DNA of 64,000 nt, taken from contig NZ_CP150170.1 in the NCBI RefSeq assembly GCF_037963865.1, positions 3,844,001 through 3,908,000 on the forward strand, in the 5' to 3' direction. A model generated the notes under the pieces. That model did not search any database, was not told the DNA's origin, and worked only from the letters and a program-made list of their open reading frames with translations. A program made the translations under genes and the position numbers. This stretch comes from Paenibacillus sp. FSL R10-2734. Its GTDB lineage: Bacteria; Bacillota; Bacilli; Paenibacillales; Paenibacillaceae. Positions 8,845-16,684 of the stretch are shown here, in pieces (the stretch's first letter is position 1; each line of letters starts with the position of its first letter).

Positions 8845-8890
8845 GAAACGGTTGTCATCCATAAAGGATGACAACGTCGTTTCTTCTTCT
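8845..8890 (+). terminator. Intercistronic hairpin between pdhB and pdhC
   Basis: A perfect 10 bp stem (GTTGTCATCC with GGATGACAAC, loop ATAAA) extends outward through GAAACG and CGTTTC after a 2-base bulge, giving about 16 bp. The tail is TTCTTCTTCT rather than a pure T run. It could be a partial terminator or an RNA processing or stability element setting E1 versus E2/E3 levels. Confidence 0.65.
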
Positions 8891-8938
8891 GAATTCTAAC
8901 CATAAGATCAGTCCCAATTTCACAAGGAGGTTTTCAAA

Positions 8939-10588
8939 GTGGCAAAGTTTGAATACCGATTCCCTGAGCTAGGTGAAGGTTTGCATGAAGGTGAAATCAT
9001 CAAAATGCATATTAAAGCCGGTGACAAGGTAACGGATGATGATATCGTAATGGAAGTTCAAAATGATAAGGCGGTAGTTGAGGTGCCTTGTCCAGTGAAC
9101 GGTACCGTGTTGGAAGTTTTGACTAAAGATGGCCAAGTTTGCCGTGTTGGCGAAGTTGTAGCTATTATCGAAGCTGAGGGCGACGTACCTGAGCAAGAAG
9201 GTCATGCTGCTGAAGAAGCTCCAGCTGCACCTGCACCTGCTGCACCAGCTCCTACGAATGCTAAATCAGCGAACTTTGAATATCGGTTCCCAGAACTGGG
9301 TGAAGGTCTGCATGAAGGTGAAATCATCAAAATGCATATCAAAGCCGGTGACAAAGTAACCGATGATGATATCATCATGGAAGTTCAAAATGACAAGGCA
9401 GTAGTTGAAGTTCCTTGTCCAGTAAACGGTACTGTGTTGGAAGTTCTGACTAAAGATGGTCAAGTATGCCGCGTTGGCGATGTTGTAGCTATCATCGCTG
9501 CAGAAGGTGACGTTCCTGAACAAGCAGGTCATGCTTCCGCAGAAGCAGATGCAGCAAAAGGAAGCGCAGATACAACTTCTTCCCCTGCAGCAACTAGCCC
9601 TGCTGATGCTAAGCAAGGTGGATCTGCTAGTGCAGCACCGGCTCCTGACCGTGATGTATTGGCTACACCAAGCGTTCGTAAATTTGCTCGTGAGCAAAAA
9701 GTGGATATTTCCAAAGTGAACGGAACTGGAAAAGGCGGCAAAATCACCCGTGAAGACGTTGAAGCGTTCTTGAAAGGTGGTTCAACACCTGCAGCAACAG
9801 CGGCTCCTGCGGCGGCAGCTTCTGAAGCTCCGAAGGCTGCTAAAGCTGAAGCTAAAGCAGCGCCAGCAGCGAGTGGTAACGTTAGTCTTGAAGAAGAACG
9901 TGTACCTTACAAGGGCATTCGTAAGGCGATCGCTAACGCGATGGTTAAATCGGCTTACACTGCACCACACGTTACAATTATGGACGAAGTAGATGTTACT
10001 GAACTGGTAGCGTTCCGTACACGTATGAAACCTATCGCTGAGAAAAAAGGCGTTAAGGTTACTTACCTTCCATTCATCGTTAAGGCTCTAGTTGCAGCTT
10101 CCCGTCAATTCCCAGCTCTAAACGCTATGATTGATGAAGAAGCAGGCGAAATTGTCTACAAGAAATACTACAATATCGGTATCGCTACTGATACGCCGAA
10201 CGGTTTGATCGTTCCAGTTATCAAAGATGCTGACCGTAAGAGCATTTGGATGATCGCTAGCAGCATCACTGACCTTGCAGTTCGTGGTCGTGACGGTAAA
10301 TTGTCTGCTAACGAAATGAAGGGTAGCACGATCTCCATCAGCAACATCGGTTCTGCTGGCGGTATGTTCTTTACTCCAATCATCAACTTCCCTGAAGTGG
10401 CTATCCTCGGAACTGGCCGCATCAGTGAAAAAGCAGTTGTGAAGAATGGTGAAATCGTAGTTGCTCCTGTAATGGCGTTGTCACTCAGCTTTGACCACCG
10501 TATAATCGATGGTGCGACTGCTCAAAACTTTATGAACTACATTAAATCGCTGCTCAATAATCCTGAGCTGCTGGTTATGGAGGTATAA
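8939..10588 (+). CDS. pdhC: Dihydrolipoamide acetyltransferase (PDH E2), two lipoyl domains
   Basis: E2 forms the core of the pyruvate dehydrogenase complex and moves acetyl groups to CoA by swinging lipoyl arms. Domain order: lipoyl domain 1 (about 2-80, lipoyl Lys44), Ala/Pro linker, lipoyl domain 2 (about 111-190, lipoyl Lys153), long linker, peripheral-subunit binding domain (about 240-275, ATPSVRKFAREQ), Ala-rich linker and catalytic domain (about 320-549) with the active-site FDHRIIDG. The two lipoyl domains differ at only a few positions. The GTG start has AAGGAGG 8 bases upstream. Many Bacillus E2 proteins have one lipoyl domain, so the duplication is notable. The gene follows pdhB after 109 bp and precedes pdhD by 2 bp. 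Confidence 0.95.
   Translation: MAKFEYRFPELGEGLHEGEIIKMHIKAGDKVTDDDIVMEVQNDKAVVEVPCPVNGTVLEVLTKDGQVCRVGEVVAIIEAEGDVPEQEGHAAEEAPAAPAPAAPAPTNAKSANFEYRFPELGEGLHEGEIIKMHIKAGDKVTDDDIIMEVQNDKAVVEVPCPVNGTVLEVLTKDGQVCRVGDVVAIIAAEGDVPEQAGHASAEADAAKGSADTTSSPAATSPADAKQGGSASAAPAPDRDVLATPSVRKFAREQKVDISKVNGTGKGGKITREDVEAFLKGGSTPAATAAPAAAASEAPKAAKAEAKAAPAASGNVSLEEERVPYKGIRKAIANAMVKSAYTAPHVTIMDEVDVTELVAFRTRMKPIAEKKGVKVTYLPFIVKALVAASRQFPALNAMIDEEAGEIVYKKYYNIGIATDTPNGLIVPVIKDADRKSIWMIASSITDLAVRGRDGKLSANEMKGSTISISNIGSAGGMFFTPIINFPEVAILGTGRISEKAVVKNGEIVVAPVMALSLSFDHRIIDGATAQNFMNYIKSLLNNPELLVMEV
8948..9535 (+). repeat. Tandem duplication encoding the two lipoyl domains
   Basis: Two in-frame copies of about 260 bp start at 8948 and 9275 (offset 327 bp, exactly 109 codons). 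They encode nearly identical protein, with differences mostly at third codon positions. The pattern fits an old duplication kept alike by selection or gene conversion. Confidence 0.85.
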
Positions 10589-10590
10589 TT

Positions 10591-12003
10591 ATGGTAGTAG
10601 GAGACGCTTCTCTAGATATTGACACATTGGTCATTGGTGCAGGTCCTGGTGGGTATGTGGCGGCAATTCGTGCCGCCCAGCTCGGCCAAAAAGTCCTCAT
10701 CGTGGATAAATCGGAACTCGGCGGTGTATGTTTGAACCGTGGATGTATTCCTTCTAAAGCACTGATTGCTGCTGCACATCAGTTCGAATCTGCTAAGCAT
10801 GGTGAAGTTTTCGGTGTTACTGCTGAGAACGTAAAAGTGGATTTTGCCAAAACTCAAGAGTTCAAGAACGGCGTAGTTAAGAAAATGACTAGCGGCGTGA
10901 CTAGCTTGATGAAGGGCAACAAAATTGAAGTATTTAACGGCGAATGCATGTTTATCAGTGAAACAGAAGCACGTGTGTTCAATGAACATGAATCCCCACG
11001 TTATCGCTTCAAACACTGTATCATTGCTACAGGTTCCCGTCCGATCGAACTTAAGCCTTTCCCATTCGGTGGACGTATTCTGTCTTCGACTGAAGCTCTT
11101 GAGCTTCCAGAAATTCCGAAGAGCATGATCGTTATCGGTGGTGGATACATCGGAGCTGAGCTTGGCCAAATGTACTCCAAATTCGGTACTAAAGTAACAA
11201 TCATCGAAGGTCTGGATACTGTTCTTCCAGGTTTCGATAAAGATATGACTCGTCTTGTTGCGAAAAACATGGCCAAAACTGGCATCGAAATCGTAACCAA
11301 TGCGAAAGCTGAAAGTGCTGTACAGAACGACAAGGAAGTTACCGTGAAATATTCTGTTGGTGGCGAATCCAAAGAAGTTACTGCGGATTACTTGCTTGTT
11401 ACTGTAGGCCGTCGTCCTAACACTGATGGTGAACTTGGACTAGACCTGATCGGTCTTGAGCTCGACGATCGCGGATTGATCAAAGTTGATCACCAAGGAC
11501 GCACTAGCATCCCTAACATCTTCGCTATTGGTGATGTTGTTCCAGGTCTGGCTTTGGCTCACAAAGCTTCTTACGAAGGTAAGATTGCTGCAGAAGCGAT
11601 CGCAGGACTTACATCTGTTGTTGACTACAAAGTCATCCCAGCTGTTGTGTTCACAGATCCTGAGTGCTCTAGCGTAGGTTTGACTGAGAAAGAAGCAAAA
11701 GACAAAGGCTACAAAGTGAAAGCTGGTAAGTTCCCATTCGCAGGGAATGGCCGTGCAGTATCTTTGAACAGCCCAGAAGGCTTCATCAAAATTGTTGCTA
11801 ACTCCGAGAACAATCTTGTGCTTGGTGCACAAATCGTTGGTATCGAAGCTTCCAACTTGATCGCTGAACTTGGTTTGGCGATTGAAATGGGCGCAACACT
11901 TGAAGATATCGCTTTGACTATTCATGCGCATCCAACCCTTGGCGAAATCGTCATGGAAGCTGCTGAATTGGTTGAAGGTCACCCTATTCACGTAATGAAA
12001 TAA
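10591..12003 (+). CDS. pdhD: Dihydrolipoamide dehydrogenase (E3)
   Basis: This FAD enzyme reoxidises the dihydrolipoyl arm of E2 and makes NADH. The FAD-binding GAGPGGYVAAIRAAQ comes first, then the redox disulfide motif GGVCLNRGCIPSKA, the NAD-binding GGGYIGAELGQMYS, the second FAD motif IPNIFAIGDVV, and the C-terminal dimer interface with the His-Glu pair (HAHPTLGE). Length of 470 aa is normal. It begins 2 bp after pdhC with GGAGG inside the pdhC end, so translation is probably coupled. It may also serve other 2-oxo acid dehydrogenases if no other E3 exists in the genome. Confidence 0.95.
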   Translation: MVVGDASLDIDTLVIGAGPGGYVAAIRAAQLGQKVLIVDKSELGGVCLNRGCIPSKALIAAAHQFESAKHGEVFGVTAENVKVDFAKTQEFKNGVVKKMTSGVTSLMKGNKIEVFNGECMFISETEARVFNEHESPRYRFKHCIIATGSRPIELKPFPFGGRILSSTEALELPEIPKSMIVIGGGYIGAELGQMYSKFGTKVTIIEGLDTVLPGFDKDMTRLVAKNMAKTGIEIVTNAKAESAVQNDKEVTVKYSVGGESKEVTADYLLVTVGRRPNTDGELGLDLIGLELDDRGLIKVDHQGRTSIPNIFAIGDVVPGLALAHKASYEGKIAAEAIAGLTSVVDYKVIPAVVFTDPECSSVGLTEKEAKDKGYKVKAGKFPFAGNGRAVSLNSPEGFIKIVANSENNLVLGAQIVGIEASNLIAELGLAIEMGATLEDIALTIHAHPTLGEIVMEAAELVEGHPIHVMK

Positions 12004-12034
12004 TAGCTCTACCAAATTGCTCTAGCAGGCACAG

Positions 12035-12066
12035 AAAGGCGGAACGCATTTGCGTTTCGCCTTTTT
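12035..12066 (+). terminator. Terminator of the pdh operon
   Basis: The stem AAAGGCGGAACGC with GCGTTTCGCCTTT (one G-T pair) has a 4-base loop and a T5 tail. It ends the pdhABCD operon 30 bp after pdhD. Confidence 0.9.
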
Positions 12067-12145
12067 GAGTTTTCCACTTTTTTGAAAAGAGATATAATGG
12101 GAGGAGATGAAACAAATTGAATGATTCTATTATAGGGAGGACAAA

Positions 12146-13123
12146 ATGTTGAAACCCAATAAGTTAAAGCCTGGTGATGAGCTGCGAATTATCTCACCTG
12201 CCAGAAGCCTGTCATTAATCGCTGCTGAACAAAGGAAGATTGCCAAAGAACAGCTCCAAAAATTAGGTTTTCGGATATCATTTTCTGTAAATTCCTTTGA
12301 GAAGGATGATTTTGTTTCCTCTTCTATTGAATCTAGAATAGAGGATCTGCATGAAGCTTTTTTAGATCCAAATGTTAAAGGGATACTTACGACCATTGGT
12401 GGCTTTAATAGCAATCAGCTGTTACGTCATATCGATTATTCAATCATTGCAGAGAATCCTAAACGTTTATGCGGGTATTCGGATATCACTGCTTTAAGTA
12501 ATGCAATATATGCTCAGACAGGATTAGTTACATATTCCGGACCGCATTTTTCGAGCTTCGCGATGCTCCATGACAATGAATATACAATCCAATATTTCCG
12601 CAAGCTGATGATGGACAACAAAGAAATTTTGGTGAGGCCATCTAAGCATTGGAGTGATGATGAGTGGTATTTGGATCAGGAGAACCGCATATTTATCAGA
12701 AATGAAGGTCCATACATTATCAATGACGGAGAAGCAACAGGGACGATTATCGGCGGGAACCTTTGTACTTTAAATCTTTTACATGGTACGGAGTATATGC
12801 CTAGTTTAAGGAATTCGATAGTATTCCTAGAGGATGATTATGAATCATCGCCTGTAACCTTTGATAGAGATTTACAGTCTCTAATTCATCAGCCTGACTT
12901 TCAACATGTTAAAGGCTTGGTTATAGGCAGGTTCCAACAAGGATCACGCATGACAAAGGATCTGTTGACCAAGATCATAGCTTCGAAAGAAGAGCTCTCT
13001 GACATTCCAGTCATTGCGGACGTGGACTTTGGACATACATCGCCTATGATCACTTTCCCAGTGGGTGGACAAGCCTCCCTTCGTGCTTATGGGGTTAGAG
13101 TAGAGTTAAGGATATCAGAGTAA
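12146..13123 (+). CDS. S66-family peptidase, MccF-like (LD-carboxypeptidase superfamily)
   Basis: S66 serine peptidases include LD-carboxypeptidases of wall recycling and MccF, which cleaves the acyl-adenylate bond of microcin C-type toxins. The triad is visible: Ser112 in the nucleophile elbow CGYSDITAL, Glu229 in FLEDD, and His297 in DFGHTSPM. N-terminal GDELRIISPARS and the ILTTIGGFNSNQ segment point to MccF rather than LdcA. The start ATG follows AGGGAGGA. No signal peptide is present, so it acts in the cytoplasm. There is no microcin C biosynthesis operon here, so self-immunity is unlikely; detoxifying imported aminoacyl-nucleotides is a reasonable inference. Confidence 0.87.
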   Translation: MLKPNKLKPGDELRIISPARSLSLIAAEQRKIAKEQLQKLGFRISFSVNSFEKDDFVSSSIESRIEDLHEAFLDPNVKGILTTIGGFNSNQLLRHIDYSIIAENPKRLCGYSDITALSNAIYAQTGLVTYSGPHFSSFAMLHDNEYTIQYFRKLMMDNKEILVRPSKHWSDDEWYLDQENRIFIRNEGPYIINDGEATGTIIGGNLCTLNLLHGTEYMPSLRNSIVFLEDDYESSPVTFDRDLQSLIHQPDFQHVKGLVIGRFQQGSRMTKDLLTKIIASKEELSDIPVIADVDFGHTSPMITFPVGGQASLRAYGVRVELRISE

Positions 13124-13223
13124 CGCTGAAGTTGCCTGATAGGAATACAATTGTCAGATGGATATAATGTTGCAAACGGAAAAAATAAGTTCTAGACTGT
13201 CGAGAGGGAAGGTGACTTGAAAA

Positions 13224-13403
13224 ATGCAAAAAGCTATCGTTGTATATTACACTAGTGGAAAGAACAATAATCTCAATGAATTAAATGCACTACTTGAAAA
13301 TGGCTGGTAAGTAATAAATCAAAGTGCAATGGGTGGAGAATGTGGTGCCGCTGTTTATTCATTAGTGATTTTAGAGAAGGCAGATACCGCCGAACAGCGT
13401 TAA
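13224..13403 (+). pseudogene. Small conserved-type gene interrupted by an in-frame stop
   Basis: The frame opens with ATG at 13224 after AAGGTGA and reads 28 codons (ends LNELNALLENGW) to a TAA at 13308. The same frame then continues for another 30 codons, ending SLVILEKADTAEQR. The combined 59-codon frame has the look of the small single-domain Bacilli proteins with a LLxxGWxV core followed by a YxLVILEK strand; this is from memory. The codon at the break would be AAA (Lys) with one base changed. So a recent nonsense mutation, a sequencing error or stop readthrough could explain it. The function of the family is unknown. Confidence 0.55.
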
Positions 13404-13502
13404 GTTTACGGGTAGGTTAGTTAAAAATATGTTAATTTTGTTTATTTTCTTCTAAGCAACGATTTGATTTTAATTACATATATAAGAGTATAGGGGTGTA
13501 AA

Positions 13503-13539
13503 AAAACGCCGGTAACCTTAAGCAGGTTACCGGCGTTTT
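13503..13539. terminator. Bidirectional terminator
   Basis: A perfect 15 bp stem (AAAACGCCGGTAACC and its complement) has a 7-base loop and T-rich flanks on both strands. It sits 5 bp after the stop of the glyoxalase-fold gene. Confidence 0.9.
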
Positions 13540-13543
13540 CGTA

Positions 13544-13945
13544 TTAGCGTTTCGGCATTTTGCTCTCATCCATGTACAGCAGGTTCCAGCGGTGCCCGTC
13601 CAGGTCGGCAAATCCAGCACCGTACATCCAGCCGTCAATTTCACTCGGCTTACCAAAAATGTTTCCTCCGGCGGACTCTGCTTTTTGAATAAAGGCATCT
13701 ACTTCTTCTCTGCTTTCAGCGCCAATGGAAAATATTACTTCTGCACTATGGGAAGTATCTGCGGTTTTTGAACCTGTAAATTCCTCAAACGCCGCCTCTG
13801 GGAACAGCAGGATCGTTGTTTGGCCTATGGCAAGCTTGGCTCTCTCGTTACCAACGCTCACCGCATGGAATCCAATCTCATTGAAAAAGGCAGTTGACCT
13901 CTCAACATCTTTGACCGGCAGGTTAATCCAAATCTCCTGTGACAT
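13544..13945 (-). CDS. VOC (glyoxalase/bleomycin-resistance fold) protein
   Basis: This is a 133-residue protein of the vicinal oxygen chelate superfamily, with paired beta-alpha-beta-beta-beta units. It starts MSQEIWINLPVKDVERSTAFFNEIGF, typical of the glyoxalase/PhnB-like group, and ends with GFADLDGHRWNLLYMD. Members bind a metal and act as lyases, dioxygenases or drug-binding proteins. The substrate cannot be read from sequence. An AGGAGG-like site precedes the ATG. It stands alone, with a strong terminator right after it. Confidence 0.85.
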   Translation of the reverse strand: MSQEIWINLPVKDVERSTAFFNEIGFHAVSVGNERAKLAIGQTTILLFPEAAFEEFTGSKTADTSHSAEVIFSIGAESREEVDAFIQKAESAGGNIFGKPSEIDGWMYGAGFADLDGHRWNLLYMDESKMPKR

Positions 13946-14085
13946 GGCTGTAGCCTCCTGGAATATATTTTAAACTAATCCAACTATACTCTACTTCTGG
14001 CAGCAGAAGCGAATCTTATAAAGAAATCGCAAGGTATCGATCCAACCAAGAATGGATGTCACATCAAAATCTGGGTCAAGAAAAT

Positions 14086-14115
14086 GTGAGGTGAAATGAG
14101 GTGAAATGAGGTGAA
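14086..14115 (+). repeat. Three tandem 10-bp units carrying Shine-Dalgarno-like sequence
   Basis: The unit ATGAGGTGAA is repeated three times (first copy begins GTG). Each unit contains GAGGTGA, and the last runs into the GTG start of the small lipoprotein gene. It is a slippage-prone array directly at a ribosome binding site. Confidence 0.8.
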
Positions 14116-14413
14116 AAAAGTATGTTTGTACTTACTCATTTTAGTGTTGATGGTTGGATGTAACTCAACAGCAAAATCAAACACAACGTCATATTTGATA
14201 ATTATTAATAAGGGTATAACGGGAAAGGAATACTGGATAACCGCTACTGACCCCTTTGCTAAATCAAAACAACAATTCAAAATAACAATTAATGATGAGA
14301 ATATATGGAATCTTATTGAAGAAAATCATGAGTATCTAGCAAGTTACGAATACACATCCTTAGAAAAATCGGTGAACCTGTTAAGTATAAAACATCCATC
14401 AAAACCAAAGTAA
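14111..14413 (+). CDS. Small putative lipoprotein, unknown function
   Basis: The 100-residue product has a short basic N-terminus, a hydrophobic segment and a lipobox LMVGC at residues 13-17, so it should be lipid-anchored on the outer face of the membrane. The mature part of about 83 residues is not one I recognise. It contains a beta-rich stretch (TSYLIIINKGITGKEYWITA) and looks like the small exported proteins common in Paenibacillus accessory regions. Translation probably starts at the GTG at 14111, served by the tandem GAGGTGA repeats. It is AT-rich compared with its neighbours. This is the first gene of the accessory stretch; no partner can be named. Confidence 0.7.
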   Translation: MKKVCLYLLILVLMVGCNSTAKSNTTSYLIIINKGITGKEYWITATDPFAKSKQQFKITINDENIWNLIEENHEYLASYEYTSLEKSVNLLSIKHPSKPK

Positions 14414-14863
14414 GCAAAAATTGGTTGCACCAGCAGTTTTTATTTACCGCTAGAGCTGAAAAGCTCAATCTCCATGATACTTAATAAAGTGACAGAGGGG
14501 GTGCTTAAATGCACCAGACCCTATTAGGTTACCGAACGGCTTTCGTTTTCTAAAAGAGGATCAAAAAGTTGCATTCGACCTATTCGAGTTCCCGAGTATA
14601 TTTGATTCTCAGAGTAGGACAGCTAAGAATGTGCAAATTATAGAGGATTGAAGGAATCGAGACGTACTTCATAATTGTATGGACTTTCGGAACGCATAAT
14701 TAAGCTAACGGGCAGATTACGTTAATAACTCACCGAAGGAAGATGTCCGCCAGTTGCCCTGAAATCGAAATTACATGGAACCAAATCAGCTTTCTTTTCT
14801 TGGTAACCAATTCTGAATCAGGGATAATTAATACCATAAAAAATATCGACAAGTAGATCTAAT
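14414..14863. other. 450 bp without a gene; holds one repeat right module
   Basis: No open frame with coding character was seen on either strand. The interval holds short palindromes (for example GGTGC with GCACC near 14500) and one copy of the conserved right module of the regional repeat at 14699-14726. It may be decayed gene and repeat material. Confidence 0.5.
14699..14726 (+). repeat. Regional repeat, copy 1 (right module only)
   Basis: It contains TTAAGCTAACGGGCAG, the right-module core shared with copies 3, 4 and 6. No left module or central hairpin could be recognised before it, so it is a partial copy. Confidence 0.65.
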
Positions 14864-15457
14864 ATGTCAAATCAACCCTGGCGGCAACTTGCGCTAAGCA
14901 CTACTATTACCGTTATCATTACTAGCATAATCACCACCATATTAGCGCAGGTAGTTTGGACTCTGCAAGACGCTAAGAACTTGGAAGGGGAAAAATGGGA
15001 TAATAAATTTGAGACTTTCACAAAAGTATCTGGGTCCTTAGCAGAACATACCACACTTCTCGGCTCAAAACTTAAATTCCAAATTGAACTTCACTCTAGA
15101 ACAAAAGGTATAACTTTCTCTTCAGTCGAAGAGAAGTTGAAAATAGAAGAGCGATTAGAAAAGAGCCTACTATATGAGTACGAGGGTCTGGTCGATTTCG
15201 ATAAGAACCTTCCAAAACTTTATGACTCTTTTTTTACTGCCGAAGCAATTTTCGGAGATAGTACTGACCAAGCTCTAAGCGAGTATTTGAATTATACCGT
15301 AAACAAAGAACCTCAAGATTACATTGATTTATATCTTGCAACACTCAATAAAACCAATGCCACAATAGACATTAATGATTTGATAAGTCACGTATACAAA
15401 GAAACCGATACGTATAGACAACATGTTCTTACTGAAATGAAAAATGAACTGGGTTAG
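14864..15457 (+). CDS. Membrane-anchored protein of unknown function
   Basis: The 197-residue protein has one strongly hydrophobic N-terminal segment at about residues 9-32, rich in Thr, Ile and Val. A hydrophilic, mostly helical, acidic region follows and should face one side of the membrane. No enzyme motif is seen. The region after the anchor (about 45-110) is Lys/Glu-rich and may form a coiled coil. No good Shine-Dalgarno precedes the ATG, which is unusual here, so expression may be low or the start may differ. It is the first gene in the array of repeat-separated small genes and is followed by repeat copy 2. I do not recognise the family. Confidence 0.6.
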   Translation: MSNQPWRQLALSTTITVIITSIITTILAQVVWTLQDAKNLEGEKWDNKFETFTKVSGSLAEHTTLLGSKLKFQIELHSRTKGITFSSVEEKLKIEERLEKSLLYEYEGLVDFDKNLPKLYDSFFTAEAIFGDSTDQALSEYLNYTVNKEPQDYIDLYLATLNKTNATIDINDLISHVYKETDTYRQHVLTEMKNELG

Positions 15458-15556
15458 CTGCGCCGGCCGCCCACCTTCGCATATTGATGTTGATGTTTAA
15501 ACAATCCCGTACGTAGGACCTCATTTGGATGTAGGGATGAACTTGATGAGGTTTAG

Positions 15557-15657
15557 ATTAGATAATACGGGAAACTATAGTTGAACGAAACAAGGAACAG
15601 TTTGCCTCGGCAGCTGTTCCTTGTTTTATTAAGCAAAAGGGCAGGATAACGGAATGA
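15557..15657 (+). repeat. Regional repeat, copy 2
   Basis: Left module with TACGGGAAACTATAGTTGAA, then a hairpin of its own (ACAAGGAACAG with CTGTTCCTTGT, 11 bp) with a TTTTATT tail, then right module GGGCAGGATAACGGAATGA. The central hairpin probably also terminates the upstream gene. Confidence 0.75.
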
Positions 15658-15708
15658 ACCATCGAATATCTTCTATCAAAGAAATCGAAATCATATGGAG
15701 GAAAAACA

Positions 15709-16533
15709 ATGATTACTCCCCAAATATATTCTAGATACGAAATCTCTTTTCCCACAGAATTACGAAAATACTTCATCGATGCACACGTAACAACCATAAA
15801 GAACAAATCAAGATCATCTGTATATCACATTAAAGGAACATCTCATGCTTATTTTCTTAAAGTCACACCTAAAGATCAAATGTATTGTGAAGCCATAATG
15901 ACAAAGTTTTTATATAATTTTGCAGGATGTCCAAAAGTAGTGCATTACATATCAAATGAAACAAATGATTATCTTGTAACAGAACGGTTAGCTGGTACTG
16001 ATGCAGCAAGTGATGAATATCTTGAAGAGCCTGGGCAATTATCTGAAGTATTTTCTTTAAGCCTCTTAAAGTTACATCGAGTCAATACTGAGGATTGTCC
16101 GATCACGAACGGATTAGAAAAAATGGTTATACGTGCAGAGAGGAATTATAGTGAGGGCAGAGTCGAAAAGGGACTTCTTAGGTATTTGGGATATACAAAT
16201 ATCAAAATTGCATACGAAGATATGATCTCTTTGTTCAAGGGTGCCGTAGAAGAAAGAGTTGTTATTCATGGAGACTATTGCTTGCCGAACTTAATACTTC
16301 AGGATTTTAAAATGACAGGATACATTGATGTTGGGTATGGTGGTATAGGTGATCGCCATTATGACATTTTCTGGGGACTATGGTCACTACAATTTAATCT
16401 GAGGAATGAAGATTATTCCCAGCAGTTTGTTAAGGCTTACGGCAAACATTTAATCGATCAAGATCGACTTCGTCTTTGTGGGCTTCTTTCCGCTTTTAAT
16501 GGGTTTAGAGGGCAAGATTATTATGAAATTTAA
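15709..16533 (+). CDS. APH(3')-like phosphotransferase
   Basis: The fold is that of aminoglycoside and choline kinases, which phosphorylate small hydroxylated substrates with ATP. The catalytic loop VIHGDYCLPNLIL (His187, Asp189, Asn194) is the wording typical of APH(3') enzymes. The metal-binding segment GYIDVGYGGIGDRHYDI (Asp207) and an N-lobe Lys (about Lys51 in YFLKVT) are in place. The length of 274 aa is close to APH(3'). A strong GGAGG site precedes the ATG. The gene is AT-rich and stands alone between two repeat copies. Aminoglycoside 3'-phosphorylation is plausible but unproven, since many environmental homologues have unknown substrates. It is intact, with no frameshift. Confidence 0.82.
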   Translation: MITPQIYSRYEISFPTELRKYFIDAHVTTIKNKSRSSVYHIKGTSHAYFLKVTPKDQMYCEAIMTKFLYNFAGCPKVVHYISNETNDYLVTERLAGTDAASDEYLEEPGQLSEVFSLSLLKLHRVNTEDCPITNGLEKMVIRAERNYSEGRVEKGLLRYLGYTNIKIAYEDMISLFKGAVEERVVIHGDYCLPNLILQDFKMTGYIDVGYGGIGDRHYDIFWGLWSLQFNLRNEDYSQQFVKAYGKHLIDQDRLRLCGLLSAFNGFRGQDYYEI

Positions 16534-16541
16534 AATCATCC

Positions 16542-16628
16542 ATTAAGCTAACGGGAAACTATAGTTCAATAATGAGAGGGCTGCCGAGAGGTAGCCCTTT
16601 GTTCAACTAACGGGCAGGATAACGGAAC
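16542..16628 (+). repeat. Regional repeat, copy 3
   Basis: Left module (TTAAGCTAACGGGAAACTAT, then AGTTCAATAAT), hairpin AGGGCTGCC with GGTAGCCCT, then right module CAACTAACGGGCAGGATAAC. It begins 9 bp after the APH-like stop codon. Confidence 0.8.
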
Positions 16629-16684
16629 AATTTCTTGTACACATAAAACAAATCCAACTGGGGAAATTATGGGTAGGTGATGAT

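Noticed and set aside
13224..13310. A microcin-type precursor peptide next to the MccF-like gene
   Set aside because: The 28-codon product does not resemble MccA, no MccB-type enzyme or exporter is present, and the frame continues past the stop as a decayed small-protein gene.
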